DNA of 49,481 nt, taken from NCBI GenBank assembly GCA_049698775.1, contig JBAVYM010000013.1, forward strand, positions 1 through 49,481. The letters are read 5' to 3'. The stretch's first letter is position 1. Each line of letters opens with the position of its first letter. Origin of the DNA: REEB76 sp049698775 (lineage in GTDB: Bacteria > Pseudomonadota > Gammaproteobacteria > Natronospirales > REEB76). Below, one piece after another: positions 42,127-49,481 of this stretch. Both the position numbers and the translations under genes were made by a program. The notes beneath the pieces are model-generated. The model did not search any database and was not told the DNA's origin. It saw only the letters and a program-made list of their open reading frames with translations.

Positions 42127-43827
42127 TCAACTGCTGGTGGATTGATCGGCCACGTTCACATACAGCTTGAGGCGTTCGCCGGCGTGCAGATAATCGCTTA
42201 TAGTGATGCCGTTCCAGCTTGCGATGTCCGCGACACCCACATTGAAACGTGACGAGATCGAGTACAGCGAATCGCCCGCGCGCACGGTGTAGTACACAGT
42301 GCGCCGCGTATCCTGTGGCACGGGACCGGACTCATAGGCCGTGTCCAGCGGTTTTGCACGGCGTGCTTGGATGGTGAGCTTTTGCCCAACGTGCAGCACG
42401 CTATGATTGGTAAGACCGTTCCATTGCGTCAATTCCGACACTTTGATGCCATAGCGGCGCGCGATGGTCCAGAGGGATTCGCCGCTGCGCACGCGATGCA
42501 CGATGCGGCCATGGGACGTGTACTGGTCATGTCCATACGTGTTCTGGCGCGCCACGCGGGCTTCCGCCACCAAGGTCGCATCCGCCAGGGTCTTGCGCGC
42601 CACCGGAATCAGCAACATCTGGTTGATGTGAATCAAATTGCCGTGAATGCCGTTGAGATCGCGGATGACCGCCACCGTGGTGTGATGCTGGTGTGCGATT
42701 GCGCCCAGGGTGTCGCCGAACTGCACCCGATGCGTAGCCCATTGCACCCGGTCATGGGGTGGCAGCGCGGCCAGCGCCGTTGCAAATTCGTTCTTCTTGT
42801 CCAGCGGCACCAGCAAGGTGGTGGGGCCGTCCGGGTCGGTTGCCCAACGGTTGAAGCCCGGGTTGAGCAGGTACATCTGTTCGGTACTGATACCGGCGAG
42901 CTTGGCGGCCGTGGCCAGGTCAATTTGACCGCCCGCGTCCACTTGCGCCAGATAGGCCTGATTGGGAATGGCTGGCAGGTCCACACCGTCATGGCCCTTG
43001 GCGGCCACCAACTGGCAGATGGCCAGCAGCCGCGGCACATACGCGCGGGTTTCCGCGGGCAGGTCCAGGTGCCAGAAATCCGTAGGCAGGCCGCGGCGTT
43101 CATTGCGCGTGATGGCGCGGCTCACGGTGCCGGCGCCCGAATCGTAGGCGGCCAGCGCCAGTAACCAATCGTTATTGAATTGGGTGTGCAGATATTGCAG
43201 GTGTTCGAGCGCGGCCCGCGTGGATGCCACGATGTCGCGTCGGCCGTCATACCACCAGTCCTGTTTGAGATCCCAGTTCCGGCCGGTGCCGGGGATGAAC
43301 TGCCACAGGCCGGCGGCGCGCGCATGCGAGTACGCGAATGGATCGAAAGCACTTTCCACCACTGGCAGCAATGCGATATCCAGTGGCAGCTTGTGTGCTT
43401 GTACTTGTTGCACGATGTAATAGAGATAAGGACGCGCACGGTTGGCGACGCGCGCCAGATACGCGCCATGCGCAGCGTACCAATTGAGTTCACCTTGCAC
43501 GCGGCCATCGCCATCGGCGGCAGACAGGCTGAAATGCTGGCCGAGATAATCCCAGAGGTTGTCGTATTTGATTTCCGCTGGCGTGATGGTCAAATCATCC
43601 CATTGAATCAGCGGGGAGGTGTCATCCAAATCCGGGATGGGTGTACCGGCATCAGCGGTTGCGGATAATTTGCCGGTGGCCGCAGCCGGAGCGGATGTGT
43701 GGGAGGTTGCCGATGCGGTCGCGGCCACGGCCGTATTCTTGTGAGCGAGTGTTGAGCAACCGCCAAGGCCCAAGCCGCAGGCGCACAGACAGGCAAGCAG
43801 GATCGTACGTGGGGTCATCGGTGTCAT
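42127..43827 (-). CDS. mltD: Membrane-bound lytic murein transglycosylase D with three LysM repeats
   Basis: An outer-membrane lipoprotein that cleaves the glycan strands of peptidoglycan. The 566-residue protein has a lipoprotein signal with lipobox LGGC (Cys24) and a low-complexity Ala/Thr/Ser linker to about residue 60. The Slt-type catalytic domain carries LLPVVESAFDPFA (catalytic Glu158) and GLWQFIPGTGR. Three LysM peptidoglycan-binding repeats follow, near 368-412, 445-488 and 512-557. The start ATG (or Met4) has a weak ribosome site. The gloB-mltD neighbourhood is shared with E. coli. It begins 7 bases after gloB. Confidence 0.95.
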   Translation of the reverse strand: MTPMTPRTILLACLCACGLGLGGCSTLAHKNTAVAATASATSHTSAPAAATGKLSATADAGTPIPDLDDTSPLIQWDDLTITPAEIKYDNLWDYLGQHFSLSAADGDGRVQGELNWYAAHGAYLARVANRARPYLYYIVQQVQAHKLPLDIALLPVVESAFDPFAYSHARAAGLWQFIPGTGRNWDLKQDWWYDGRRDIVASTRAALEHLQYLHTQFNNDWLLALAAYDSGAGTVSRAITRNERRGLPTDFWHLDLPAETRAYVPRLLAICQLVAAKGHDGVDLPAIPNQAYLAQVDAGGQIDLATAAKLAGISTEQMYLLNPGFNRWATDPDGPTTLLVPLDKKNEFATALAALPPHDRVQWATHRVQFGDTLGAIAHQHHTTVAVIRDLNGIHGNLIHINQMLLIPVARKTLADATLVAEARVARQNTYGHDQYTSHGRIVHRVRSGESLWTIARRYGIKVSELTQWNGLTNHSVLHVGQKLTIQARRAKPLDTAYESGPVPQDTRRTVYYTVRAGDSLYSISSRFNVGVADIASWNGITISDYLHAGERLKLYVNVADQSTSS

Positions 43828-43834
43828 GGCTCGT

Positions 43835-44605
43835 TCAGGTGAAGGTGTCTTTCCAGCTTCTGATCACGGCAAATACCTCTATCGGATCGCGCAGTTCACG
43901 CTTGGCGTGATGTTGGGCGGCGGCAATTAAAGCGGCGTCCCGGCAACGCAAAAAAGGATTAACCCGGCGCTCCCGCTCCAGCGTGGACGGCAAGGTGGGC
44001 AGATTCCGTTCCCGTTGCTGCGCAGCTTGCTCGGCATAGTTCGCGATATCGTGATTGTCAGGTTCCAGCATGCGCGCGAACCGCAAGTTCGCCAACGTAT
44101 ATTCATGTCCGCAATACAGGGCCGTCGCATCCGGCAACATCGCCAGTTTGTCCAGCGATTGGCTCATCTGCGCCGCAGTGCCCTCAAACAGCCTCCCACA
44201 TCCCGCGCTGAACAGGGTGTCCCCGCAGAATACTATATTGTGCCCACAATAGGCGATATGACCGGCCGTATGCCCCGGGATGTCCAGCACCCGGAAACGG
44301 GCGTTCAGCGGTGGAATGTCCGCATATTGGCCTTCCTTGAGCCGATGGCTCACCGCCGGGATGGTTTCGCCGGCTGGACCAAAGACCGGGCAGTGGAATT
44401 GCTCCGCCAACGCGGCCGCTCCGCCCGCGTGGTCCGCATGATGGTGGGTGATGAGTACGGCGGCGAGCGTCAATTGCCGCTCCGCCAATGCCCGGCGAAC
44501 CGGTGCCGCATCGCCGGGATCCACCACCGCCGCACTCCGCGCGCCGGTCAGCAGCCAGATGTAATTGTCGTGAAATGCCGGCAGCGGCGCGAGTTCGAAA
44601 GCCAT
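43835..44605 (-). CDS. gloB: Hydroxyacylglutathione hydrolase (glyoxalase II)
   Basis: Hydrolyses S-lactoylglutathione to lactate and glutathione in methylglyoxal detoxification. The 256-residue protein has the metallo-beta-lactamase metal motif THHHADH (53-59), further metal ligands in IPGHTAGH and FCGDTLFSAGCGRLFEG, and YCGHEYTLANLRFA. The C-terminal glutathione-binding helices are complete. It is divergent from the yafS-like methyltransferase gene across 100 bp and leads the gloB-mltD-fabI group. Confidence 0.95.
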   Translation of the reverse strand: MAFELAPLPAFHDNYIWLLTGARSAAVVDPGDAAPVRRALAERQLTLAAVLITHHHADHAGGAAALAEQFHCPVFGPAGETIPAVSHRLKEGQYADIPPLNARFRVLDIPGHTAGHIAYCGHNIVFCGDTLFSAGCGRLFEGTAAQMSQSLDKLAMLPDATALYCGHEYTLANLRFARMLEPDNHDIANYAEQAAQQRERNLPTLPSTLERERRVNPFLRCRDAALIAAAQHHAKRELRDPIEVFAVIRSWKDTFT

Positions 44606-44705
44606 GCAGACATGGTAACGGAGCGGCGGCGACCATCCAAATGGATGCTGTTATCCTAGTGTCCCGCAATGCCGATATGGGTACAGCGTGACGGTATCGT
44701 GAAGC

Positions 44706-45398
44706 ATGCAGGCTGATCTGAATTCCTGGTTTGCGGAACGCACGGGTGCGTACCTGCTGAGGCAGGAGCGGCAGGCGCTGGCTGACGTCTTGCCTACGAT
44801 TTTCGGTTTTTTTCTGGTGCAGGCCGGCGACTGGGGGCCGGTCGGCAGTTTGTTGCAGGCTAGCCCGATCCGCACGCAGTTTGTGCTCACTTCCGGCAAC
44901 GACACCGGAGCACAACTGCGCGGGCATCCTGCCTATCTGCCGTTTGCGAGCGATTCAGTGGATGCATTGCTATTGCCGCATACCCTGGAACGCAGCAAAG
45001 ATACGCACCAAGTATTGCGCGAAGCCGAGCGCGTGTTGACCGGCGAGGGAAATCTCATCGTGCTGGGGTTTCATCCGTGGGGGTTGTGGGGCTTGCGCCA
45101 GCAGTTCGATGATTCCACGCCTTGGGCCGGACGCCTTGTGCGTCTGGGGCGTTTGCAGGAATGGCTTGTGGTATTGGGTTTTGAAACTGTGCGGGTGCGT
45201 CAGTATCTTTTCCGGCCGCCGTTCCAGCATAATTTGCTGGTGCACAGTGCGTTTCTCGACCGTCTGCGCTGGCGTATCAGCGCCAGCGCCTATATGCTGG
45301 TCGCGCGCAAGCGTGTGTTCGGCATGACGCCGTTGCGCCTGAAACGTGCCAGGCCAAAGCGCAGATTCGCGGACGTGGCGAATCCAACCGCAAGGTGA
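44706..45398 (+). CDS. Class I SAM-dependent methyltransferase (YafS-like)
   Basis: A 230-residue putative methyltransferase of unknown substrate. The fold is recognisable from YLPFASDSVDALLLPHTLE (post-I acidic/aromatic segment) and the downstream EAERVLTGEGNLIVLGFHP. The classic GxGxG motif I is degenerate here (VLTSGND). Its position between gloB and rnhA-dnaQ is the same as that of yafS in E. coli, which is the main reason for the assignment. The stop overlaps the rnhA ribosome site, so the two are likely co-translated. Confidence 0.8.
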   Translation: MQADLNSWFAERTGAYLLRQERQALADVLPTIFGFFLVQAGDWGPVGSLLQASPIRTQFVLTSGNDTGAQLRGHPAYLPFASDSVDALLLPHTLERSKDTHQVLREAERVLTGEGNLIVLGFHPWGLWGLRQQFDDSTPWAGRLVRLGRLQEWLVVLGFETVRVRQYLFRPPFQHNLLVHSAFLDRLRWRISASAYMLVARKRVFGMTPLRLKRARPKRRFADVANPTAR

Positions 45399-45403
45399 CT
45401 GCG

Positions 45404-45856
45404 ATGGACGAAATCGAGATTTACACCGATGGTGCTTGCCGCGGCAACCCCGGTCCCGGCGGTTGGGCGGCGGTTGTGCGTGGCCACGGCTATGAAAATA
45501 TTTTGCAAGGCGCGGAAGCCGAGACCACCAATAACCGCATGGAGCTGACAGCGGCGGTGCAGGCTCTGGATACACTCAAGCAGCGATTCCGCATCACGTT
45601 GTATACCGATTCCGAATATGTGCAGAAAGGCATCAGCGAATGGCTGCCGGCCTGGAAGGCGCGTGGCTGGAAAACCGCCAGCAAAAAACCGGTGAAAAAT
45701 CAGGATCTGTGGCAGCAATTGGACACGGCTGCAAGCCGGCATGCCGTGAACTGGCAATGGGTGCGCGGCCATGCGGGCAATCGCGGCAATGAGCAGGTGG
45801 ATCGGCTTGCGAATGCAGCCATAGATAAGATGTTGGGAGTGAGGAGTGAGGAGTGA
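45404..45856 (+). CDS. rnhA: Ribonuclease HI
   Basis: Degrades the RNA strand of RNA:DNA hybrids. I place the start at the ATG at 45404, with AAGGTGA 6 bases upstream, rather than the GTG at 45395, giving 150 residues. The catalytic set is Asp9 (YTDGAC), Glu47 (NRMEL), Asp69 (YTDSEY) and Asp133 (EQVDRLA), together with the HAGN loop and the basic handle WKTASKKPVKN. The last codons (GVRSEE) are formed by a heptanucleotide repeat, so the C-terminal end is probably variable. Confidence 0.96.
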   Translation: MDEIEIYTDGACRGNPGPGGWAAVVRGHGYENILQGAEAETTNNRMELTAAVQALDTLKQRFRITLYTDSEYVQKGISEWLPAWKARGWKTASKKPVKNQDLWQQLDTAASRHAVNWQWVRGHAGNRGNEQVDRLANAAIDKMLGVRSEE

Positions 45857-45863
45857 GGAGTGA
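45836..45863. repeat. Heptanucleotide tandem repeat (GGAGTGA x4)
   Basis: Four perfect copies of GGAGTGA cover the end of rnhA and the bases after it. The rnhA stop TGA at 45854-45856 is itself part of the third unit. Since 7 is not a multiple of 3, gain or loss of a unit shifts the frame and changes the last residues of RNase HI. Confidence 0.85.
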
Positions 45864-45883
45864 GACAGCTCAATTAGCTGTCT
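45863..45883 (+). terminator. Hairpin between rnhA and dnaQ (weak terminator candidate)
   Basis: AGACAGCT pairs with AGCTGTCT across CAATT, an 8-bp stem. The following bases (GTCTGTAAG) are only modestly U-rich in RNA, so it may act as an RNA-stabilising hairpin or attenuator as readily as a terminator. Confidence 0.35.
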
Positions 45884-45909
45884 GTCTGTAAGTAAAAACA
45901 GGAAAGCAC

Positions 45910-46614
45910 ATGCGTCAGATTGTTCTGGATACGGAAACCACGGGCCTTGAACCCACTGCAGGTCATCGCATCATCGAGATCGCCGGCATTGAATTGCTGG
46001 ACCGGCGGCCGACGGGGCGCAACTTTCATGAGTACCTGAATCCCGGCCGGGAAGTGGAAGCCGGCGCCATCGAAATCCACAATATCAGTAACGAGTTCCT
46101 GGCCAACAAGCCAGCGTTTGCCGAGATCGTGGCGGCCTTTGTGAAGTTTGTGGAAGGCGCTGAGCTGGTCATCCACAACGCAGCGTTTGATGTGGGATTC
46201 ATCAATCATGAGTTGCGCATGCTGGGAGACGCCAACGCGGACATTACCCGGCATTGCGGCGTGCTGGATACCCTGGAACTCGCACGGCGTTTGCATCCGG
46301 GGCAGAAAAACAGTCTGGATGCGCTCTGCAAACGTTACCACGTGGACAATTCCTCACGGCAATTTCACGGTGCGTTGTTGGACGCTCAGATACTCGTGGA
46401 TGTGTATCTGGCTATGACCGGCGGCCAGGCCGCGTTGCTGCTGAATGCGTCGGGGCAATCCGGCCGCCTGGAAAACGGCAGGCTGCAGCGGGTTGACCGT
46501 GCCGGACTCACGTTCAAGGTTATCCACGCTTCGGAACAGGAACTCAAGGCACACAAAGAACGTCTTGAGGCCATCGCTAAAGCCAACGGGGGAAAGTGCC
46601 TGTGGCAAGATTGA
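45910..46614 (+). CDS. dnaQ: DNA polymerase III epsilon subunit (3'-5' proofreading exonuclease)
   Basis: The proofreading subunit of the replicative polymerase core. The 234-residue DEDDh exonuclease has Exo I LDTETTG (Asp7/Glu9), Exo II VIHNAAFDVGF and Exo III with HGALLDA. It ends in a short C-terminal segment that in E. coli contacts the alpha subunit. Ribosome site AGGAAA. The rnhA-dnaQ adjacency is conserved in gammaproteobacteria, although here they are co-directional rather than divergent as in E. coli. Confidence 0.95.
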   Translation: MRQIVLDTETTGLEPTAGHRIIEIAGIELLDRRPTGRNFHEYLNPGREVEAGAIEIHNISNEFLANKPAFAEIVAAFVKFVEGAELVIHNAAFDVGFINHELRMLGDANADITRHCGVLDTLELARRLHPGQKNSLDALCKRYHVDNSSRQFHGALLDAQILVDVYLAMTGGQAALLLNASGQSGRLENGRLQRVDRAGLTFKVIHASEQELKAHKERLEAIAKANGGKCLWQD

Positions 46615-46637
46615 ACGCTTAGCCGGGGAAGCTGACC

Positions 46638-48095
46638 ATGGCCCTGTTCAATACCGTTCGGAACCTGTTTCTGGGCACGGCGCCGGGCTGGTACAAGCTC
46701 TGCATCATCGCCTTCCTGGTAATCAATCCTCTGGTATTTTTCAGCGCAGGCGCTTTTGTGGCCGGCTGGTTGCTGTTGGCGGAATTCATTTTCACTCTGG
46801 CGATGGCGTTGCGTTGCTATCCGCTGCAGTCCGGCGGCCTGTTGGCGCTGGAAGCCGTCCTCATCGGCATGGCCAGCCCACGCTCCGTGTATCAGGAAGT
46901 GGCCCACAACTTGCCGGTGTTGCTGCTGCTCATGTTCATGGTCGCGGGCATTTTCTTCATGCAGGATTTGCTGCTGGCGGTATTCACGCGCCTGCTGCTG
47001 GGGGTCCGCAGAAAATGGCTGCTGAGTCTGTGGTTTTGTCTGGCGGCGGCGTTTCTGGCCGCGTTTCTCGACGCCCTGACGGTTATCGCGGTGGTGATTA
47101 CCGTTGTGGGTGGTTTTTATGCGGTGTATCACCGCAGCGTGGAAGCGGGACCGGATGCCCTGAACAGTGCTGAACTGGAAGATTTCCGGGCTTTTTTGCG
47201 CAGCTTGATGATGCACGCTGCCGTGGGCACGACCCTGGGCGGCGTCATCACACTGGTAGGGCAACCTCAGAATCTGCTGATCGGCGATGTTATGGGCTGG
47301 CACTTCGGCGAGTTTGTGCGGCGCATGGCGCCGGTGGCGCTGCCGGTCATTGTTGGCGGGCTGCTGACCGTCATCCTGCTGGAGAAGTTGCGCCTGTTTG
47401 GTTACGGTGCCAGCTTGCCGGCCGGTGTGCGTCAGGTGTTGCAAGCGCACGCATACGACAGCGCCCGGCAGGATAGCCTGCGCAAACGCGTGGTGATTAC
47501 GTTCCAGGCCATCGCCGGCATACTGCTGATTGCGGCGCTGGCGCTGCATCTTGCGGAAGTGGGGCTCATCGGTCTGGCCTTGTTGCTGAGCGTGACCGCG
47601 TTTACCGGCGTCACCGAGGAGAAACGTTTGGGACAGGCGTTTCACGAAGCCATGCCGTTTGCTGCCTTGCTGGTGGTGTTCTTTGCGGTGGTGGCGGTGA
47701 TCCAGCAGGCTGGCCTGTTCACGCCGGTGATCCGTTGGGTGCTGGGCTTCGAGGGCCGGACGCAACTGGCGTTGCTGTACGCCGCCAACGGCCTGTTGTC
47801 CTCGGTCAGCGACAATGTTTTCGTGGCCACGGTGTACATCAAGCAGGTGCAGGAGGCATTTCTTGCGCAGCATATTGATCGCCAGCAATTCGAGTTGTTT
47901 GCGGTAGCCATCAACGCCGGCACCAACGTCCCGAGCGTGGCCACGCCTAACGGTCAGGCGGCCTTCCTGTTTTTGTTGACCTCGGGAGTCGCGCCCCTGA
48001 TCCGCCTGTCCTACCTGCGCATGGTCTGGATGGCGTTGCCCTATACCATCGTGCTGACGCTGGTGGGCGTGCTGGCACTATTGTTCCTCGTCTGA
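46638..48095 (+). CDS. nhaB: Na+/H+ antiporter NhaB
   Basis: A secondary sodium/proton exchanger of the inner membrane. The 485-residue protein is hydrophobic throughout, with about 12 predicted helices. Family-like segments are APGWYKLCIIAFLVINP at the N-terminus, FLDALTVIAVVITVV, VGQPQNLLIGDVMGWHF, and NVPSVATPNGQAAFLFLLTS near the C-terminus. It is slightly shorter than the roughly 500-residue enterobacterial NhaB. It starts 23 bases after dnaQ with GGGGAAG as ribosome site. Confidence 0.93.
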   Translation: MALFNTVRNLFLGTAPGWYKLCIIAFLVINPLVFFSAGAFVAGWLLLAEFIFTLAMALRCYPLQSGGLLALEAVLIGMASPRSVYQEVAHNLPVLLLLMFMVAGIFFMQDLLLAVFTRLLLGVRRKWLLSLWFCLAAAFLAAFLDALTVIAVVITVVGGFYAVYHRSVEAGPDALNSAELEDFRAFLRSLMMHAAVGTTLGGVITLVGQPQNLLIGDVMGWHFGEFVRRMAPVALPVIVGGLLTVILLEKLRLFGYGASLPAGVRQVLQAHAYDSARQDSLRKRVVITFQAIAGILLIAALALHLAEVGLIGLALLLSVTAFTGVTEEKRLGQAFHEAMPFAALLVVFFAVVAVIQQAGLFTPVIRWVLGFEGRTQLALLYAANGLLSSVSDNVFVATVYIKQVQEAFLAQHIDRQQFELFAVAINAGTNVPSVATPNGQAAFLFLLTSGVAPLIRLSYLRMVWMALPYTIVLTLVGVLALLFLV

Positions 48096-48187
48096 TGCGC
48101 GCAAATCCGCTACACTTGCATCACGCGTGCTGCGAGATTTCTGTGTTCGACGCCCAAGCTCCGTCTGCTTAAAGGAGGCAATCCGTG

Positions 48188-48865
48188 ATGAGAATGACCG
48201 GGATATTCCTTGCCATCGTGTGCATGTCGCTGCCGCTGCTGGCGCACGCGGATCCACAGGCGCAAACCGCGCAGAACCAGTCAATACCGAGCATGCAGGG
48301 TCAATCCGCACCGGTACCCCAGGATCAGGGGCCACAGGACGTTTTCAGCTACAGCTATCTGCAAATCAACCGGCTCTCCGAGCAGTCCTACTATTTCAAC
48401 AATCGTTTTGCGGCCAATGCTCTGTCTGCGGGCAATGGCCTCAAATTTTCCTACGGGTTTGACAGTGGCGTGTATCTGTTTGGTGAGTGGAATCGCTTGA
48501 ACTTCGACAACCTGCCCGGCAATCACGATCTGACCGGCATCGGTGTGGGCGCGGATCAGAAATACAGTTCCTCCACGTCCTTTTATATTGATCTGTCCTA
48601 CTTGCGCGATCAGTTGAGTGGGAACCTGGGTGGCGACAAGGATTATTACTGGCGTGTGAGCTATGGTTTTCAGAGTCATTTGTCTAGTTTCATCGGCTTG
48701 ACCGGCGCAATCTTCACGGAACGCAATACGGACTTTGGCCGCCGGCCATTTGGCGAACGGCTGGGACTGATTTTCGGCGGTAGCGTGGCCGCGCTGGTGG
48801 TGTCCGGGGAGCACACCACCAATGGCAATCGCCTCGAAGCGGCATTGAATTGGTACTACAAGTAA
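48188..48865 (+). CDS. Putative outer-membrane beta-barrel protein, function unknown
   Basis: I do not recognise the family. With the ATG at 48188 (or the GTG one codon earlier; AAAGGAGG upstream) it has about 225 residues. It has a Sec signal peptide (cleavage near AHA|DPQ), a Gln/Pro-rich low-complexity stretch to about residue 50, then alternating polar/aromatic segments such as FSYSYLQINRL, SYGFDSGVYLFGEWNRLNF, SSTSFYIDLSYLR and YYWRVSYGFQS. These are typical of short beta-strands in an 8-10-stranded barrel. It ends in ALNWYYK; the terminal Lys rather than Phe or Trp is unusual for a BAM substrate. It sits between NhaB and a potassium channel. Confidence 0.6.
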   Translation: MRMTGIFLAIVCMSLPLLAHADPQAQTAQNQSIPSMQGQSAPVPQDQGPQDVFSYSYLQINRLSEQSYYFNNRFAANALSAGNGLKFSYGFDSGVYLFGEWNRLNFDNLPGNHDLTGIGVGADQKYSSSTSFYIDLSYLRDQLSGNLGGDKDYYWRVSYGFQSHLSSFIGLTGAIFTERNTDFGRRPFGERLGLIFGGSVAALVVSGEHTTNGNRLEAALNWYYK

Positions 48866-48900
48866 GCTTGCCGCCGCGGTCGTGTGATCTGGCTACCTGA

Positions 48901-49481
48901 ATGAACCAGCATCCCGAGCTTTCCAGGTTATTGGACACGGGACTCCTGCAACGTGCCCGCCGTATCTATGCGCGACTGCGGCGCGATTTATTCCTGGATG
49001 CATGGCTTCCCCATATCCCGCTGGCACTGGCCACGGCCATCTTCGGTATCTTCCGCATCTCACCGGATATCCCGCGTGCGCTCGGCGTGCCATTTTTCCA
49101 TGCCAACGGGCGCGTGCATGCGGAGTTGATGCACTCGGCACTGCTGGGCGTGCCGGCCACGGTGGTGGGGCTGTTTCTGGTGATAATGGCGGCCGGGTTG
49201 TGGCTGCGCTCCAAACTCGCCTGGGTGACGGTGTTGGTGATCCTCGCCGCCAGCATCATCCTGGGATTCGCCAATTATCCGGCGGTTTCCGCCGTCATGC
49301 TCTCCTACAATGCCGTGCTTCTGATGGCGCTACTGGTGGCTTTCGGCAGTTTCTACCGCAGCAGTTTGACGACCGGCACCCTATTTGCCATTACCAGCAT
49401 TTTGGCAGTGCTGGTGTATGCGGTGTTCGGCAGTTATCAACTAGGCGCAGATTTCACGCCGCCCATTGCGGATTTCACTAC
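48901..49481 (+). CDS. Potassium channel protein, N-terminal part (runs off the right edge)
   Basis: 193 codons are visible from the ATG at 48901. After a basic N-terminal amphipathic stretch (RARRIYARLRRDLFLDAWLP) come several hydrophobic helices (LALATAIFGIF; LLGVPATVVGLFLVIMAAGL; WVTVLVILAASIILGF; MLSYNAVLLMALLVAFGSFY; LFAITSILAVLVYAVFGSY). The frame then reaches GADFTPPIADFT at the edge. In bacterial voltage-gated-like K+ channels this segment directly precedes the pore helix and the TVGYGD filter, which would lie just outside the window. The identification rests on this layout and remembered similarity to the Kch-like family, which usually adds a RCK NAD-binding domain. The ribosome site is weak. 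Confidence 0.65.
   Translation, partial: MNQHPELSRLLDTGLLQRARRIYARLRRDLFLDAWLPHIPLALATAIFGIFRISPDIPRALGVPFFHANGRVHAELMHSALLGVPATVVGLFLVIMAAGLWLRSKLAWVTVLVILAASIILGFANYPAVSAVMLSYNAVLLMALLVAFGSFYRSSLTTGTLFAITSILAVLVYAVFGSYQLGADFTPPIADFT

Noticed and set aside
46386..47888. 500-codon minus-strand open frame opposite nhaB
   Set aside because: The translation is Gln/His/Arg-rich, typical of the reverse complement of a hydrophobic membrane-protein gene; nhaB is unambiguous.

Overview
This looks like chromosomal DNA of a gammaproteobacterium. Three gene orders point that way: tRNA-tig-clpP-clpX-lon-hupB-ppiD, gloB-yafS-like-rnhA-dnaQ, and an NhaB antiporter, all arranged much as in enteric bacteria and their relatives. 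FabI, MltD and the TAC/GTC tRNAs are also of gammaproteobacterial type. A P-type proton ATPase, NDH-2, a phosphoketolase and a cyclic beta-1,2-glucan synthase suggest a free-living environmental lineage. The sequence read by eye does not settle genus or order.

Region 1 (1-23187) is a sugar-phosphate and glucan block. After the end of an IS256-type element, a leftward set cgs/ndvB - HAD phosphatase - tal - pgi - pgm is packed with overlaps or gaps of a few bases. It diverges from a rightward set gnd - zwf - pgl - tkt - ackA - xfp, also nearly gapless. The 451-bp divergent spacer carries a perfect CRP-type palindrome and good -10 elements for both directions. Together the genes cover oxidation of glucose-6-P to ribulose-5-P, the Pgi/Tal/Tkt rearrangements, phosphoketolase cleavage to acetyl-P, ATP recovery by acetate kinase, and a glucan branch starting from glucose-1-P. 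rpe, rpi, galU and glucokinase are not in the window.

Region 2 (23188-30450) is accessory: a P-type H+-ATPase split by a one-base frameshift, a spacer with a three-unit 22-bp tandem repeat, then leftward genes for a beta-1,2-glucanase-like protein (PF10091/GH144-type), NDH-2, the co-chaperone CbpA and its modulator CbpM.

Region 3 (30450-39160) is the conserved protein-quality block: tRNA-Leu(TAG), trigger factor, ClpP, ClpX (with a putative sigma-32 promoter), Lon, HU, tRNA-Val(TAC), tRNA-Asp(GTC), an intrinsic terminator and PpiD.

Region 4 (39160-49481) holds an exported multicopper oxidase that may be an insertion, a leftward gloB-mltD-fabI group, the rightward yafS-like/rnhA/dnaQ group, NhaB, an unrecognised outer-membrane barrel candidate, and the first part of a potassium channel that runs off the right edge.

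Most of the window is well-known housekeeping DNA. The strongest candidate for something less described is region 1: a compact, bidirectional, apparently co-regulated module linking oxidative pentose-phosphate, phosphoketolase/acetate kinase and cyclic beta-1,2-glucan synthesis, with a stand-alone glucanase-like gene about 15 kb away.
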